In this document: positions 17,955 through 27,174 of the stretch, in pieces | Layout: each line of letters begins with the position of its first letter | Position numbering within the stretch: the stretch's first letter is position 1 | NCBI RefSeq assembly: GCF_000309385.1 | Contig: NZ_JH976537.1 | Span: forward strand, 1,762,214-1,826,213 | Origin: Nodosilinea nodulosa PCC 7104 | GTDB lineage: Bacteria > Cyanobacteriota > Cyanobacteriia > Phormidesmidales > Phormidesmidaceae | Reading direction: 5' to 3' | DNA: 64,000 bases | Made by a program: the position numbers and the translations under genes | The notes under the pieces: model-generated | What the model saw: the letters and a program-made list of their open reading frames with translations, nothing else | What the model was told of the DNA's origin: nothing | The model's database searches: none

Positions 17955-19157
17955 ATGCTGAGTTGGGATCAAACCCCAAGCCTGGCCCCCAGCCTGGAAC
18001 CCATGCGCTGCTGCCGCGCCTGGGTCGAGATTAATCTGGCGGCGCTGCGGCACAATGTGCGCCAGTTTAGGGGCATACTGCCCACCGCCACCCAGCTAAT
18101 GGCGGTGGTCAAAGCCGATGCCTACGGCCACGGGGCTGTGACCGTAGCTCAAACAGCGCTTCAGGCCGGGGCCGCCTGGCTGGGGGTGGCAACAGTGCCC
18201 GAAGGAATTGAACTGCGGGCGGCGGGCATTCAGGCCCCGGTCTTAGTCATGGGGGCCGTCAACAGTCCCGAAGAAATGCAGGCGATCGCCCACTGGCGGC
18301 TTCAGCCTACCCTGGTCAACCCCAAGCAGGCCCTCGTGTTTTCCGATACCCTGGGCGGCTTGGCGGCGGCCCGGCCGGTGGGAGTACACCTGAAAATCGA
18401 CACCGGCATGACTCGGCTCGGGTTTCCCTGGGCCGAGGCTGTAGACTTCGCGCGGTTTGTGAGGCAGCTGCCCCACCTGAACATCGACAGCCTTTATTCT
18501 CACCTGGCCACCGCCGACGACCCCAACCCTGCCATTATGGAGCGGCAGCGCCAGCGGTTTAGGGCCGCCCTATGCCAGCTTCGGCAGCAGCATCTGCTTC
18601 CCCCCAGGCTGCATCTGGCCAATACAGCCGCCACCCTGGCCAATCCTGCCCTGCACTACGATCTGGTGCGCGTGGGGCTGGGCCTCTACGGTCTCTACCC
18701 GGCCCCCCATTTACAGGCCCTGGTCGATCTCCAGCCGGTAATGCAGGTCAAAGCCCGCATCACCCACCTGAAGGATGTCCCCGCCGGCACCGGCATTAGC
18801 TACGGCCACCAGTACGTATGCGATCGCCCCATGCGTTTGGCCGTGGTGGGCATTGGCTACGCCGATGGCGTGCCCCGCATACTCTCTAACCAGCTTCAGG
18901 TCATGGTCAGGGGCCAGCTGGTGCAGCAGGTGGGTGCGATCACCATGGATCAGCTCATGCTAGATGTCAGCCAGGTGCCCAACCTGCAAGAGGGCGACGT
19001 GGTTACCCTCCTGGGCCACGACGGCAGCCACGCCATCGGCCCTGACGATTGGGCCGCCCTGGCCAACACCATCAGCTGGGAAATACTCTGCGGCTTCAAG
19101 CACCGTCTGCCCCGCATTGCGGTCGAACAGCCCCTCCCCGCCGCCGTCCAAAGCTAG
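17955..19157 (+). CDS. alr: Alanine racemase
   Basis: A 400-residue PLP enzyme that interconverts L- and D-alanine for peptidoglycan. The PLP lysine is K53 in VVKADAYGHG. The barrel contains HLKIDTGMTRLGF and LYSHLATAD, and the catalytic Tyr is in GISYGHQY, followed by the C-terminal beta domain (MDQLMLDV). The frame is open from 17811, but the ATG at 17955 follows a near-perfect AGGAGGAG (17942-17949) and gives the usual length, so it is chosen. The gene is monocistronic. Confidence 0.96.
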   Translation: MLSWDQTPSLAPSLEPMRCCRAWVEINLAALRHNVRQFRGILPTATQLMAVVKADAYGHGAVTVAQTALQAGAAWLGVATVPEGIELRAAGIQAPVLVMGAVNSPEEMQAIAHWRLQPTLVNPKQALVFSDTLGGLAAARPVGVHLKIDTGMTRLGFPWAEAVDFARFVRQLPHLNIDSLYSHLATADDPNPAIMERQRQRFRAALCQLRQQHLLPPRLHLANTAATLANPALHYDLVRVGLGLYGLYPAPHLQALVDLQPVMQVKARITHLKDVPAGTGISYGHQYVCDRPMRLAVVGIGYADGVPRILSNQLQVMVRGQLVQQVGAITMDQLMLDVSQVPNLQEGDVVTLLGHDGSHAIGPDDWAALANTISWEILCGFKHRLPRIAVEQPLPAAVQS

Positions 19158-19336
19158 GCGCAGGGCCGACAACAAAAACTTTCTAAAAACCCCATGGCTC
19201 GGGCCAAAAAACTCACCGCCGGAAAACTATGACAATGGTCACTGCACCAATGTCCTGCCGATCGGGCGATGGCAATCGCTCCGTGCTCGGCTCGTCGGCA
19301 ACCAGCAAAGCCTGGGTAGAGTGCTAAAACCCAGTG

Positions 19337-19870
19337 CTATAGCTGCTCTAGGGTCGCTAGCAGAGTCTCGGGCGCGGCGGCCTGGTGCAGTAGCGAAAAC
19401 AAGTGACAATAGCGCAGCCGCCCCTGGGCATCGAGCATAAACTGAGCTGGCAGCGGTGCCCCCCAGGCCTGCCCCGTGTGATAAGCCTGAAAAACCGTCC
19501 CGGTGGGATCGCTCAGCAGCGGCAGGCTGAGGCCAAGGTCCTCTACCACTGCCTGAGTTTGGCGCTGGGGCTGAGAACTAATGGCCAGCACCTCTGCCCC
19601 GGCATTGCGAAATTGAGCATAGGCTTTATCCATGGCCATCAGATGGTCATGGGTCTGGGCACCGTAGGCGATCGCGGCTGTAATCCGGCAAAACACAAGC
19701 ACTACGGGCTGCTTGCCCCGCCAGTTGGCCAGGCGCACGGTGCGTTGGTGGGTGACATCCCACAGGGCAAAGTCGGGGGGAATCTGCCCAAAAGGAAGCC
19801 CGAGCAGCGGTGGCAAAGGCACCCAATAGCGCCACCAGGCTGGCGTAGCCGCAGGTAGAGTAGTCAGCAT
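19337..19870 (-). CDS. Peroxiredoxin-like redoxin lacking the peroxidatic cysteine
   Basis: A 177-residue thioredoxin-fold protein of the AhpC/TSA type: PPDFALWDVTHQRTVRLANW, then VVLVF and, downstream, AEVLAISSQPQRQTQAVVEDLGLSLPLLSDP. Aligned by eye with the 2-Cys enzyme encoded next to it, the position of the peroxidatic Cys holds Tyr (Y69) and the T-x-x-C pocket is gone (FCRITAAIAYG). A Cys sits eight residues earlier (C61) and another near the C-terminus. It probably is not a standard peroxidase; regulatory or other redox use is open. It lies 52 bases after the stop of the 2-Cys peroxiredoxin on the same strand, so probably in the same transcript. Confidence 0.75.
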   Translation of the reverse strand: MLTTLPAATPAWWRYWVPLPPLLGLPFGQIPPDFALWDVTHQRTVRLANWRGKQPVVLVFCRITAAIAYGAQTHDHLMAMDKAYAQFRNAGAEVLAISSQPQRQTQAVVEDLGLSLPLLSDPTGTVFQAYHTGQAWGAPLPAQFMLDAQGRLRYCHLFSLLHQAAAPETLLATLEQL

Positions 19871-19922
19871 ATTTGGCCCCAGAAACCGCGCTGTAACCTT
19901 CTGGGGGGCAGCTTAGCCAAGT

Positions 19923-20528
19923 CTAGACCTCAGCAAAAAACTCTCGCGCCTTGACGGGGTCGGGGTTCATGGTTTTCCCGCCGGGCTGCCAGTCGACCGG
20001 GCAGACTTCATCGGGATTGGCCTGAACGTGCTGAATGGCCTGTAAAACGCGCAGCGTCTCGTCTATCTTGCGCCCAAAGGCCAGGTTGTTAATGGTGGCG
20101 TGCTGCAATACCCCATCGCGATCAACGACAAACAGACCTCGCAGGGCTACGCCGCTATCAGAATCAAGGACGTTATAGGCGGCGCTGATTTCCTTCTTGA
20201 TGTCGGATACCAAAGGATAGTTCAGGTCGCCTACTCCACCTAGCTTACGCTCGGTCTGTATCCAGGCTAAGTGAGCAAATTCACTGTCCACCGAGATACC
20301 CAAAATTTCGGTATTGAGAGCCTTAAACTCGCTGTAGCGATCGCTAAAAGCAGCAATTTCGGTCGGACACACAAAGGTAAAGTCGAGGGGGTAAAAAAAC
20401 AACACAACGTACTTTCCCCGATAGTCAGACAGCCTGACCAGCTTGAAACTTTGGTCAACTACAGCAGTGGCACTAAAGTCAGGCGCTACTTGGCCGACCC
20501 GCAAACAGCCGTCACTCGTATCGCTCAT
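19923..20528 (-). CDS. Typical 2-Cys peroxiredoxin
   Basis: A 201-residue thiol peroxidase that reduces hydrogen peroxide and alkyl hydroperoxides using thioredoxin. The peroxidatic Cys is C54 in DFTFVCPTE and the resolving Cys is C176 in VCPVDW. The C-terminal tail (after [11 protein letters not shown]) fits the hyperoxidation-sensitive eukaryote-like form only loosely. It lies 40 bases downstream of tRNA-Met on the same strand and is followed by the cysteine-less paralogue. Confidence 0.95.
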   Translation of the reverse strand: MSDTSDGCLRVGQVAPDFSATAVVDQSFKLVRLSDYRGKYVVLFFYPLDFTFVCPTEIAAFSDRYSEFKALNTEILGISVDSEFAHLAWIQTERKLGGVGDLNYPLVSDIKKEISAAYNVLDSDSGVALRGLFVVDRDGVLQHATINNLAFGRKIDETLRVLQAIQHVQANPDEVCPVDWQPGGKTMNPDPVKAREFFAEV

Positions 20529-20568
20529 CGACTTACCCTCTCAAGGACTCTCAGGGAGTGCATAAAAA

Positions 20569-20640
20569 TGGCTCAGGCGTGATTTGAACACGCGACCAAG
20601 GGCTTATGAGTCCCCTGCTCTACCACTGAGCTACTGAGCC
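20569..20640 (-). tRNA. tRNA-Met (CAT)
   Basis: The reverse strand folds as a full cloverleaf: acceptor GGCTCAG with CTGAGCC, D arm GCTCAGTGGTAGAGC, anticodon loop CTCATAA, and T arm with GTTCAAATC. The acceptor and anticodon region are of elongator type. The CCA end is not encoded (discriminator A, then TTTTT). It lies immediately upstream of the 2-Cys peroxiredoxin. Confidence 0.95.
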
Positions 20641-20954
20641 GTGGCATAGAATCTTACTAACCAGAGCAGTGCTCTATTGGTCAGCCAACAGTTAATGAAT
20701 CTACCACAGAATAGCCCACTTACCAAGTCACCAGCGGCAATTTTGATCGTGTCCGATCTGACCCCGCAGCCGTCGCCAGATCGGCATCGCCATTTGTGCC
20801 TTGAGCGACTGGCCAGCGCTGCGCCGGAGGTCGGCCCTGGGAAAAAATCCTCCTGAGTTTCTTAGAAGTACAGTGGCCGCAGCTGGGTTTGTCCCAATAA
20901 AAAGCGAGCCGAAACGCTGATCGGCTCGCCAAGGTATCACTTAACCATCACTAT
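20641..20954. other. Intergenic region between tRNA-Met and the M23 gene
   Basis: About 310 bases with no supported gene. The left part must contain the tRNA promoter; around 20655-20680 there is a small inverted pair (CCAGAGCA and TGCTCTATTGG). The right end holds the M23 terminator, listed separately. Short ORFs here overlap each other and look spurious. Confidence 0.5.
20904..20929 (-). terminator. Intrinsic terminator of the M23 peptidase gene
   Basis: GCGAGCCG and CGGCTCGC arms with a ten-base loop; read on the minus strand the stem is followed by TTTTTATT. It lies 26 bases after the M23 stop. Confidence 0.85.
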
Positions 20955-23159
20955 CTAGCGATCGGGCAGATAAGCCATGGGATTGACAGCGCCGCTATTC
21001 GGTGGGTGGATTTCAAAGTGGAGGTGAGGACCAGTACTATATCCGGTGCTTCCCATCTCAGAAATCTGCTGTCCCTGCCTGACCTGCTCACCCTGATGCA
21101 CTAACAGACGGCTGTTGTGGGCATAGCGAGTCAAACTCCCGTCGGCGTGCTGGATATCCACCATATTGCCGTAGCCACCGGAGTTCCAGCCCGCCTGAAC
21201 CACAACCCCAGGGGCAGCGGCCACAACAGGTGTACCAACCGGACCAGCAATGTCGATACCGCGGTGCATGCGGCCCCAGCGCCAGCCATAGCCGGAGGTA
21301 AGTGTGCCGTGGGTAGGCCAAATAAATCCGTTAGACAGCCGAGGTGCCTCAGGCAAAAACTCGTTAGCCCCCGGCATCATCGGCATACTTGGGGATACCG
21401 TCTGTCCCACCGGCAAGTTGGACTCAATCCGGTAGGCATCGGCGCCCAGGGGGGCTGCCGCCAGCAGTTGACTCGGCACAGGTTCGGTGGCGGACTGTGG
21501 GACATCCCCCAGCCCAGGCTGGACAGAGACTTCAGCGGCAGGTTCCGCAACGGAGCTAAGCGCCACAGCCTGCGGCTCATCCTTCGCAGCATCGGTTACC
21601 GTCCACTGTGCATCAGAGGGCTGAGCGCCTTCTCTGGCCGCTAGGGCCGTAGCGCTGGCAGGCTCAACGCCGCCACCCACTGCAACCGGGGTGGCCACAG
21701 CTTGGGAAGCATGATATTCCAGGGATACGGGAGCCTGAGAGGCCTCGCCAGTGCGGCTGCGCTCCAGCTCTTGGCGAGCTTCGCGGATACGAGCATTCAG
21801 CTCATCGCGATCGACCAGAGCACTGTTGGATTCACGAATGCGCGCCAGGTGGTCGCGAATCACTTGCTCACGGGTTCTTGGAGTAGGCGCAAGGGCGTTG
21901 GCCGATAACTCAGCGGATTGGCCAGCATCAGACTCCTCGACAGCGGCTGATGCCACCGGAATACTGATATTTTCACCTACTAGCAGAGCTTCGGAACTCT
22001 CTACACTGCGGTTGTGGCTGAGCAGGGCATCCAGCGTAATGCCGTTGCGGGAGGCAATCGACCACAGGGTATCCCCAGGCTTAACCTGGTAGGAGCGCAG
22101 GGCCGTGGAGTCAGCGGATGGACTCGCACCGGATGGGCGCAAAGGCAGTGCAGCAAAAGCCAAGTCTTTCTTGCTGTCCACGGCTTGCGCGCCACTTTGC
22201 TCTTGCGAGGGCTGGACAGGTTGACCGCCGACTGCGGGCACCTCTTCCTCAGTGTGGAGGGGAAGGCTAGCCTGAAGTGGAGCGGTTTGAGCGGCTTCGG
22301 CAGTTGGTTGGGACGCAACGGTTTGGGCAGCAGGAGCTGGCGGAGAGACCGCTGCATCGGACTCAGCAACTCGCTGGCCAGCGGGAACTGAGCCTTGGGC
22401 ATCGGCTACTAGCTGGGAATCGTCAGCTTCAGAGGTAGTAGCTTTAGCGGCGGCCATAGCAACCGATTCGTTGGACTCGGGCTGCGCTGCGCTGGTGCTG
22501 CCGTCCAACGCCGACTGCTCGAGTTCTGAATCCGCTAGAGAATCTTCGGAAATCTTGTCCTCATCGTCCAGCGAGAGGGTGTTATCAAGCTGCCAAGCCT
22601 TCTCTAGCTCATCTACGGAAGGAATATTACTGTTGGGCAAGCCGTCAACCGCAGCCAGGTCGCCCCCTACGCCCCCAGCGACCTTTGATTTCAGCACTAG
22701 GCCGGGAGTATCGACAGTGGCAGTCAAATTATCTATGCCTACAGCTGGCACCCGAATAACTTGACCAACTCGCAAAACATCGTCGGTGGCAATGCCGTTG
22801 GCTGCTTTAATCGCCCGAACATCGGCCTTGTGCTCGGCCGCAATCTGCCAAAGACTTTCGCCAGGTTCAACCGTGTGGTAAGCAGCGGCTTCAAGGCCCG
22901 TCTCAGCTGCCGCCAGCTTAGGCGATTGGTCTCTGTCGCGATCGGCAGAGGGCAGCACGGTCAGATGAGATCCATCTGCGGCCAAGGCCAGCTCGGGTTC
23001 GGTGAGCAGCGGAGCGGATGCTCCAAAGGACAGGGCCAGGCCCAGCATGGCTGCTGAGGTTTGCACTCGACGACAACCTCCTGAAGTCTCCGATTGAGCG
23101 CCACTCAAACTAGAGGGTAGACAATCAACTTTAGACTCTTTGGGAACTACGCGTTTCAA
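20955..23159 (-). CDS. LysM-M23 family murein peptidase (NlpD/EnvC-like)
   Basis: A 734-residue exported cell-wall protein. After a signal-like segment come LysM 1 (HTVEPGESLWQIA, about residues 94-140) and LysM 2 (YQVKPGDTLWSIA, about 350-400), a long low-complexity Ala/Ser/Gln linker, and a C-terminal M23 domain with HRGID and HLHFE supplying zinc ligands. It should cut peptide crosslinks or activate amidases at division or turnover. The start is TTG, supported by AGGAGG (23167-23172) seven bases upstream and by the next codons KRVVP. The leader contains a probable c-di-AMP riboswitch whose closing helix abuts that Shine-Dalgarno. Confidence 0.92.
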   Translation of the reverse strand: MKRVVPKESKVDCLPSSLSGAQSETSGGCRRVQTSAAMLGLALSFGASAPLLTEPELALAADGSHLTVLPSADRDRDQSPKLAAAETGLEAAAYHTVEPGESLWQIAAEHKADVRAIKAANGIATDDVLRVGQVIRVPAVGIDNLTATVDTPGLVLKSKVAGGVGGDLAAVDGLPNSNIPSVDELEKAWQLDNTLSLDDEDKISEDSLADSELEQSALDGSTSAAQPESNESVAMAAAKATTSEADDSQLVADAQGSVPAGQRVAESDAAVSPPAPAAQTVASQPTAEAAQTAPLQASLPLHTEEEVPAVGGQPVQPSQEQSGAQAVDSKKDLAFAALPLRPSGASPSADSTALRSYQVKPGDTLWSIASRNGITLDALLSHNRSVESSEALLVGENISIPVASAAVEESDAGQSAELSANALAPTPRTREQVIRDHLARIRESNSALVDRDELNARIREARQELERSRTGEASQAPVSLEYHASQAVATPVAVGGGVEPASATALAAREGAQPSDAQWTVTDAAKDEPQAVALSSVAEPAAEVSVQPGLGDVPQSATEPVPSQLLAAAPLGADAYRIESNLPVGQTVSPSMPMMPGANEFLPEAPRLSNGFIWPTHGTLTSGYGWRWGRMHRGIDIAGPVGTPVVAAAPGVVVQAGWNSGGYGNMVDIQHADGSLTRYAHNSRLLVHQGEQVRQGQQISEMGSTGYSTGPHLHFEIHPPNSGAVNPMAYLPDR

Positions 23160-23172
23160 GGAACGACCTCCT

Positions 23173-23360
23173 GTAAACCAGCGCTTAACAGCCCTTTAGA
23201 ACCTCGATCAGTCAGCTGACGTGGATTGGCCTAAGAGGCGAAAATCCTGTTCCAGCAAGAACTGTAAGGCAAGCTGTTAGCAGAAGAACAACAACGGATC
23301 GACAGATTTACGCCTTGGCTAGGTAACAATACCCCGCTTTGGCAGCCTAAGCAAGTTTAC
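23173..23360 (-). promoter_or_regulatory. Probable c-di-AMP riboswitch (ydaO/yuaA class)
   Basis: In the leader of the LysM/M23 gene the minus strand shows conserved pieces of the ydaO/yuaA aptamer in order: TGCTTAGG, AAAGCGGGG, CCAAGGCGTAAATC, and near the end AATCCACGTCAGCTGAC. The closing P1 helix is visible: GTAAAC plus TGCTTA (23348-23360) pair with TAAGCG plus GTTTAC (23173-23187). The 3' strand of P1 touches the AGGAGG Shine-Dalgarno (23167-23172), suggesting control of translation or of a nearby switch. The class is known in cyanobacteria upstream of cell-wall genes. The identification is by eye, without a covariance-model search. Confidence 0.78.
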
Positions 23361-24025
23361 ATGACTTAACACGAAAATCAATACCCAGACCTTCTCTGTC
23401 ACTTCCCTGAACCTGAGGCTCGTGACCGGGAACTTCACGTGCACAACATAAACGTTTAACCCCAAAAAAAAGTATTTGGCAAGCGTACTGCTATAACCCT
23501 GACCAAGAAAACATGGTGGGCACTAAAGCCCCTTGGCGGGAGAATAAATCCCTGTCAAATTGGTAGGACCAGAACCCAGATGTCTTGTGAATAGGCTCGA
23601 TCGAGGTCATAGGGAAGGGCTTTGAGGCAGCTCTAAAACCAGGGGTAGCCCTCCAGGTGGGAGCAATTGAGGCAGGTTATATAAATTTCTTATCTGGACT
23701 ACCCCAATTTTGTATCCTCAGCAACCGCTTATTTTTTGTGCAGTTTTTTGGGACAGGTTATGGCTGCTGAAGCCTAATTCTGAGGAGGAAAAGCCCTGAA
23801 GGGCAAGGGTTAAACCCAAAGTTAGATAAGGTCAGCAGGCGTGGCGAGTGCCTGTCTCTCCATTACTTTATGGCTATTGACCATTGCGACTCTAAGGCGG
23901 AGCGTTGGCTAGTATTTTGCCGCTGCGATCGCCCCAGGCAGCGGCCTGTGGGACAGGTGGCGATCGCCGCCTATAAATGCCGTAAATTCAGATGCTGGCC
24001 AATGGCGCCCTGGGCAGAGAGAAAC
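23361..24025. other. Long intergenic region upstream of the riboswitch
   Basis: About 660 bases between the riboswitch and the 3' end of trmL. It must contain the promoter for the M23 transcript. Several small G/C stems occur around 23780-23820 (for example GCCCTGAAGGGC), but none has a clear terminator or known-RNA signature. The forward ORF starting at 23870 runs into trmL and is a shadow. Confidence 0.4.
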
Positions 24026-24490
24026 CTAGGATTGGCTGGCTTGGAGCTGCCGCAGGGCCTCAAACAGACCAACAGCGGCACTAACCGACAGATTGAGGCT
24101 CCGGACGATGCTGCGATCCATGGGAATGTAGGCGGTTTCGTCGCAGCTCGCCAACACCTCTGGCGATAGTCCCTGGGTTTCGCTGCCAAACAGTAGCCAG
24201 TCACTAGGGCGATAGGCCAAATCTGTATAGCTACATCGCCCGGAGGTACTAAAGCCAATGGTTCTCCCGCCCTGTAGACGCTGCTGGGCGGAAAAAGTTT
24301 CCCAGTTAGGGTGCAGAGTGAGGTCGACCTGAGGCCAGTAATCGAGACCAGCTCGCTTGAGGGCGCGATCGCTGAGGTCAAATCCGAGGGGGCCAACCAG
24401 GTGCAGGGGCGTGGTTGTAGCGGCACAGGTGCGGGCTATATTGCCCGTGTTTGGCGGGATTTGAGGGTTGACTAGAACAATGACAGGCAT
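24026..24490 (-). CDS. trmL: tRNA (cytidine/uridine-2'-O-)-methyltransferase TrmL
   Basis: A 154-residue SpoU/SPOUT methyltransferase that methylates the wobble ribose of tRNA-Leu using S-adenosylmethionine. Motif 1 is NPQIPPNTGNIARTC (residues 8-22), motif 2 is LLFGSETQGLS, and motif 3 is IPMDRSIVRSLNLSVSAAV; together they build the trefoil knot. Length is normal for the family. It is co-directional with and downstream of gshA, with a 218-base AT-rich gap that could hold its own promoter. Confidence 0.95.
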   Translation of the reverse strand: MPVIVLVNPQIPPNTGNIARTCAATTTPLHLVGPLGFDLSDRALKRAGLDYWPQVDLTLHPNWETFSAQQRLQGGRTIGFSTSGRCSYTDLAYRPSDWLLFGSETQGLSPEVLASCDETAYIPMDRSIVRSLNLSVSAAVGLFEALRQLQASQS

Positions 24491-24708
24491 AGAAACCAGC
24501 GCTAGGGCAGGGGACTTGACCGGGGAGGAGCAGGGCTAATCCATGGCAAGGGGGAAAATGTCCAGGGGATATAGATTTTATTAATACTTCCTTCGGTAGT
24601 TTTACCCTTTCTGAAAACTGATCGAAAGCAGGGGGATCGGAGTTTACCTAAAAAGTTTTCCTTATTTCACCTATAAGTAAACATTTACCCTTGGATAACA
24701 AGGCTCCC

Positions 24709-25860
24709 TCAGGCAGCACAGGGCTCACAGAGCTCCTGGGCCAACATGGCCTCGGTGGCGGCCACCTCTGCGATCGCCCCCTGCACCACCTGAGACACCG
24801 ACTGACCGGCCCCATGCTGACGCAGCCAGCGCTGGGCTTCGTTGCCCTCCCGCAAAATTTTCTTCACCGGACTTAGGAAACAGCTAATGCCGTTGGCTTT
24901 GGCAACGGGCCACACCTCGTCGTAGAGCTGCTGCACCCAATGCCGAGCCAAAATGGGGCGGCCATTTTGCCAGTGACGCAGTTCGGCCTCTAGGCTGTGC
25001 CTGGCCACGGCGGCTTCGTTGGCGTCGGTGAGGGCGACGAGGTCACCATTGCGGCTGGTTTCAGGCAGCTCGCTCAGGGTCAGCGGATCCAGCTCAGGAT
25101 TTTGGATGAGCTGAATCAGCCGGGCCTCGAGCAGGGCCGCAACGGCCAGCAGCGCGATCGGGTCGCTAATCAGATCGCAGATCCGCAGCTCAAGCCGGTT
25201 GAGATTGTAGGGACGGCGATCGCCGTTGGGCCGCACCGCCGACCACAGGTGGCGCACGTTTTGCATGGTGCCTGCGGCCAGCTGCGCCTCCATCCACTGG
25301 ATGTGGTGGGCGTGGCTGGTGAACAGCGGCACCAGGGGCGGGGTTTTGGGGAACACCTGCCAGCGGCTGGAGTGGGAGCCCGTGGCCTGACCGCCCAGAA
25401 ACGGGGATGAGGCGGTCAGGGCCAGATACAGGGGCGCTTCGACCCGCACCAGGCGGCAGGCACGCATGAGCATCTCTGGATCCGAGATGCCAATGTTAAT
25501 GTGAACACTGGCGGTGACCACGGTGGTGCCGTAGGTCTGCTCGATATAGCTGTGGTAGGGGTTGCTGGGATCGGATCGATAAAAGCGATCGGTTGGCCCC
25601 AAAGCGAGGGTGCTGCCGGGTATCAGAGTGTAGTTGCCCAACCCCTTGAGATAGCGGCGCAGCTCGTGGCGAGGGCGGACTAGCTCGCACAGCAGTTTTT
25701 CGTACTGACACAGCGGGGGAGTCGTGTATTCGACGTTGCGGCTGTCGGGCTCGCGCACGAAACCATTGAGATCGGCCACGATGCGATCGGAAAGACCGAC
25801 GATTTCTCCGGCGGGGGTGCCGGTGTACATCTCAATTTCAAACCCTTTAGACAGCAGCAC
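24709..25860 (-). CDS. gshA: Glutamate-cysteine ligase, cyanobacterial type
   Basis: A GCS2-like enzyme that joins glutamate and cysteine, the first step of glutathione synthesis. It begins LLSKGFEIEMYTGTP, the conserved start of the cyanobacterial family, and contains VHINIGI and RPYNLNRLELRICD from the ATP-grasp-like glutamine-synthetase fold; length is about 383 residues. The frame is open to 25884 (another GTG), but the GTG at 25860 has GAGGAAT just upstream and fits the family N-terminus better. The far upstream sequence has a TATATA-like -10 near 25890. Expected to be cytoplasmic. Confidence 0.92.
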   Translation of the reverse strand: MLLSKGFEIEMYTGTPAGEIVGLSDRIVADLNGFVREPDSRNVEYTTPPLCQYEKLLCELVRPRHELRRYLKGLGNYTLIPGSTLALGPTDRFYRSDPSNPYHSYIEQTYGTTVVTASVHINIGISDPEMLMRACRLVRVEAPLYLALTASSPFLGGQATGSHSSRWQVFPKTPPLVPLFTSHAHHIQWMEAQLAAGTMQNVRHLWSAVRPNGDRRPYNLNRLELRICDLISDPIALLAVAALLEARLIQLIQNPELDPLTLSELPETSRNGDLVALTDANEAAVARHSLEAELRHWQNGRPILARHWVQQLYDEVWPVAKANGISCFLSPVKKILREGNEAQRWLRQHGAGQSVSQVVQGAIAEVAATEAMLAQELCEPCAA

Positions 25861-25962
25861 GGCATTCCTCGCTGGAGACAGCACACTATATATAGATTCA
25901 ATTGTCGAGTTTTACCTCATCCTATGGGCAGCCTGTAGCCCTTCATGGCAAATTGCTCAGGA

Positions 25963-25994
25963 CCACAGGCTGCTAGGGCCACAGGCTGCTAGGG
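25963..25994. repeat. Two tandem copies of a 16-bp unit at the rnhA 3' end
   Basis: CCACAGGCTGCTAGGG occurs twice head to tail. The second copy contains the rnhA stop codon, so the last coding bases are part of the repeat. Confidence 0.8.
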
Positions 25995-26483
25995 CAACGA
26001 TGCCGTAGCCAGGGCGATCGCGCGGTTGGCCGCAAAGGCCCGGGCAATGGTGTCGCAGCGCTCGTTGCCCACATCGCCCGAATGGCCGCGCACGTAGACC
26101 CACTGGAGGGGGCGATCGAGGGTTTGATTGACCTCGGTGGTCAAGGCATCCAAAACCTCCCACAGGTCGCGGTTGAGGACCGGCTTTTTGGCCGAGTTCA
26201 CCCAGCCCCGCCGCTTCCAGCCGGCAATCCACTGGGTGATGCCCTTGAGCACGTACTCGCTATCGGTATGCAGGGTGACAGGCTGGGTCTGGCCGCTATC
26301 GCGCAGCAGGGTCAGACCTGCGATCGCAGCCTGCATTTCCATCCGGTTGTTGGTGGTTTGGGCCTCGCCGCCGCCCAGCTCATGCACGCCGCCCTCGGCC
26401 AGGTACAGCACGGTTCCCCAGCCGCCGGGGCCAGGATTGCCGGAGCAGGCTCCGTCTGTATAGATTCGCTCAATAATTGCCAT
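25989..26483 (-). CDS. rnhA: Ribonuclease HI
   Basis: A 164-residue RNase H that removes RNA from RNA-DNA hybrids such as R-loops and primers. The DEDD metal site is present: D10 in [11 protein letters not shown], Glu in NNRMEMQAA, Asp in [10 protein letters not shown], and Asp in the C-terminal GNERCDTIA. The basic handle region [14 protein letters not shown] is also present, as in the E. coli enzyme. It is monocistronic, divergent from the gene at 26668. Confidence 0.96.
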   Translation of the reverse strand: MAIIERIYTDGACSGNPGPGGWGTVLYLAEGGVHELGGGEAQTTNNRMEMQAAIAGLTLLRDSGQTQPVTLHTDSEYVLKGITQWIAGWKRRGWVNSAKKPVLNRDLWEVLDALTTEVNQTLDRPLQWVYVRGHSGDVGNERCDTIARAFAANRAIALATASLP

Positions 26484-26667
26484 TTGAATTATAAAATCCT
26501 CAAAAATTGCGGATTAGCCCGTGACGGATTCTTTGACCGGGGGGGCATGCTAACCCTAAGACCAGATTTTCCCGCCTAGACACCATATATCCTAAACGCC
26601 ATATATCCGGTCATGGGCAGGGTGCACCTACCTTCGTCACGGCTATCCTACCGGTGAAGTTGACCCC

Positions 26668-27120
26668 ATGATGCTACGCGAACTTGAAGCCTTTGAAGCC
26701 TGCTGGCTAGATCTTAAAGATGTTTACCCCACCAGCGGTCAGGACAATATGCTGATTGCCCACGCCATGGGGCAACTGGTGGATTTAACGGCCAAACCGG
26801 CCCAGGTGGAGCAGGATCTGCCCGATCACCTGAAAATTTTGTTTCGGCGGCTGGCTCTGGCCTACTTTCAGGGCTACATTTCTATCCCTGGGAGACAGCT
26901 GGCCGCCAAACTAGGGCGCTTGCCTGGGGTTCCGCCCACGCCCCACGGCGAGCTTCGGCAGCGGCAGGATATTTCCACTGCCGTGGACCAGATCAAAGCC
27001 CTGGCCCGCAAAAAACAGGCTCGCCTCTGCCAGAAGCGGGGGTTGACCGCCTCTTGCGCCCTTTCTGAGCTAGAAACTCTGGTGATTGAGTTTCCAGAGC
27101 ACTGGCAGCCAGCGACCTAG
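26668..27120 (+). CDS. Hypothetical protein
   Basis: A 150-residue soluble protein that I do not recognise. It is mostly helical, with no signal peptide or membrane segment. The N-terminal half is acidic and the C-terminal third is basic (ALARKKQARLCQKRG), ending in a Glu-rich tail. Codon use matches neighbouring genes, and it is followed after 54 bases by dnaX on the same strand, so it may be co-transcribed with dnaX. ATG codons at 26668 and 26671 are equally good starts. Confidence 0.65.
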   Translation: MMLRELEAFEACWLDLKDVYPTSGQDNMLIAHAMGQLVDLTAKPAQVEQDLPDHLKILFRRLALAYFQGYISIPGRQLAAKLGRLPGVPPTPHGELRQRQDISTAVDQIKALARKKQARLCQKRGLTASCALSELETLVIEFPEHWQPAT

Positions 27121-27174
27121 GGCGACTGGCCTGGCCCTGGCCCGGCGGGGCGGCGATCGAGGTATCGTAGTGCT

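Noticed and set aside
23730..23860. Second riboswitch or 6S-like RNA upstream of the c-di-AMP riboswitch
   Set aside because: Only small isolated stems; no conserved motif, paired architecture or terminator could be recognised.
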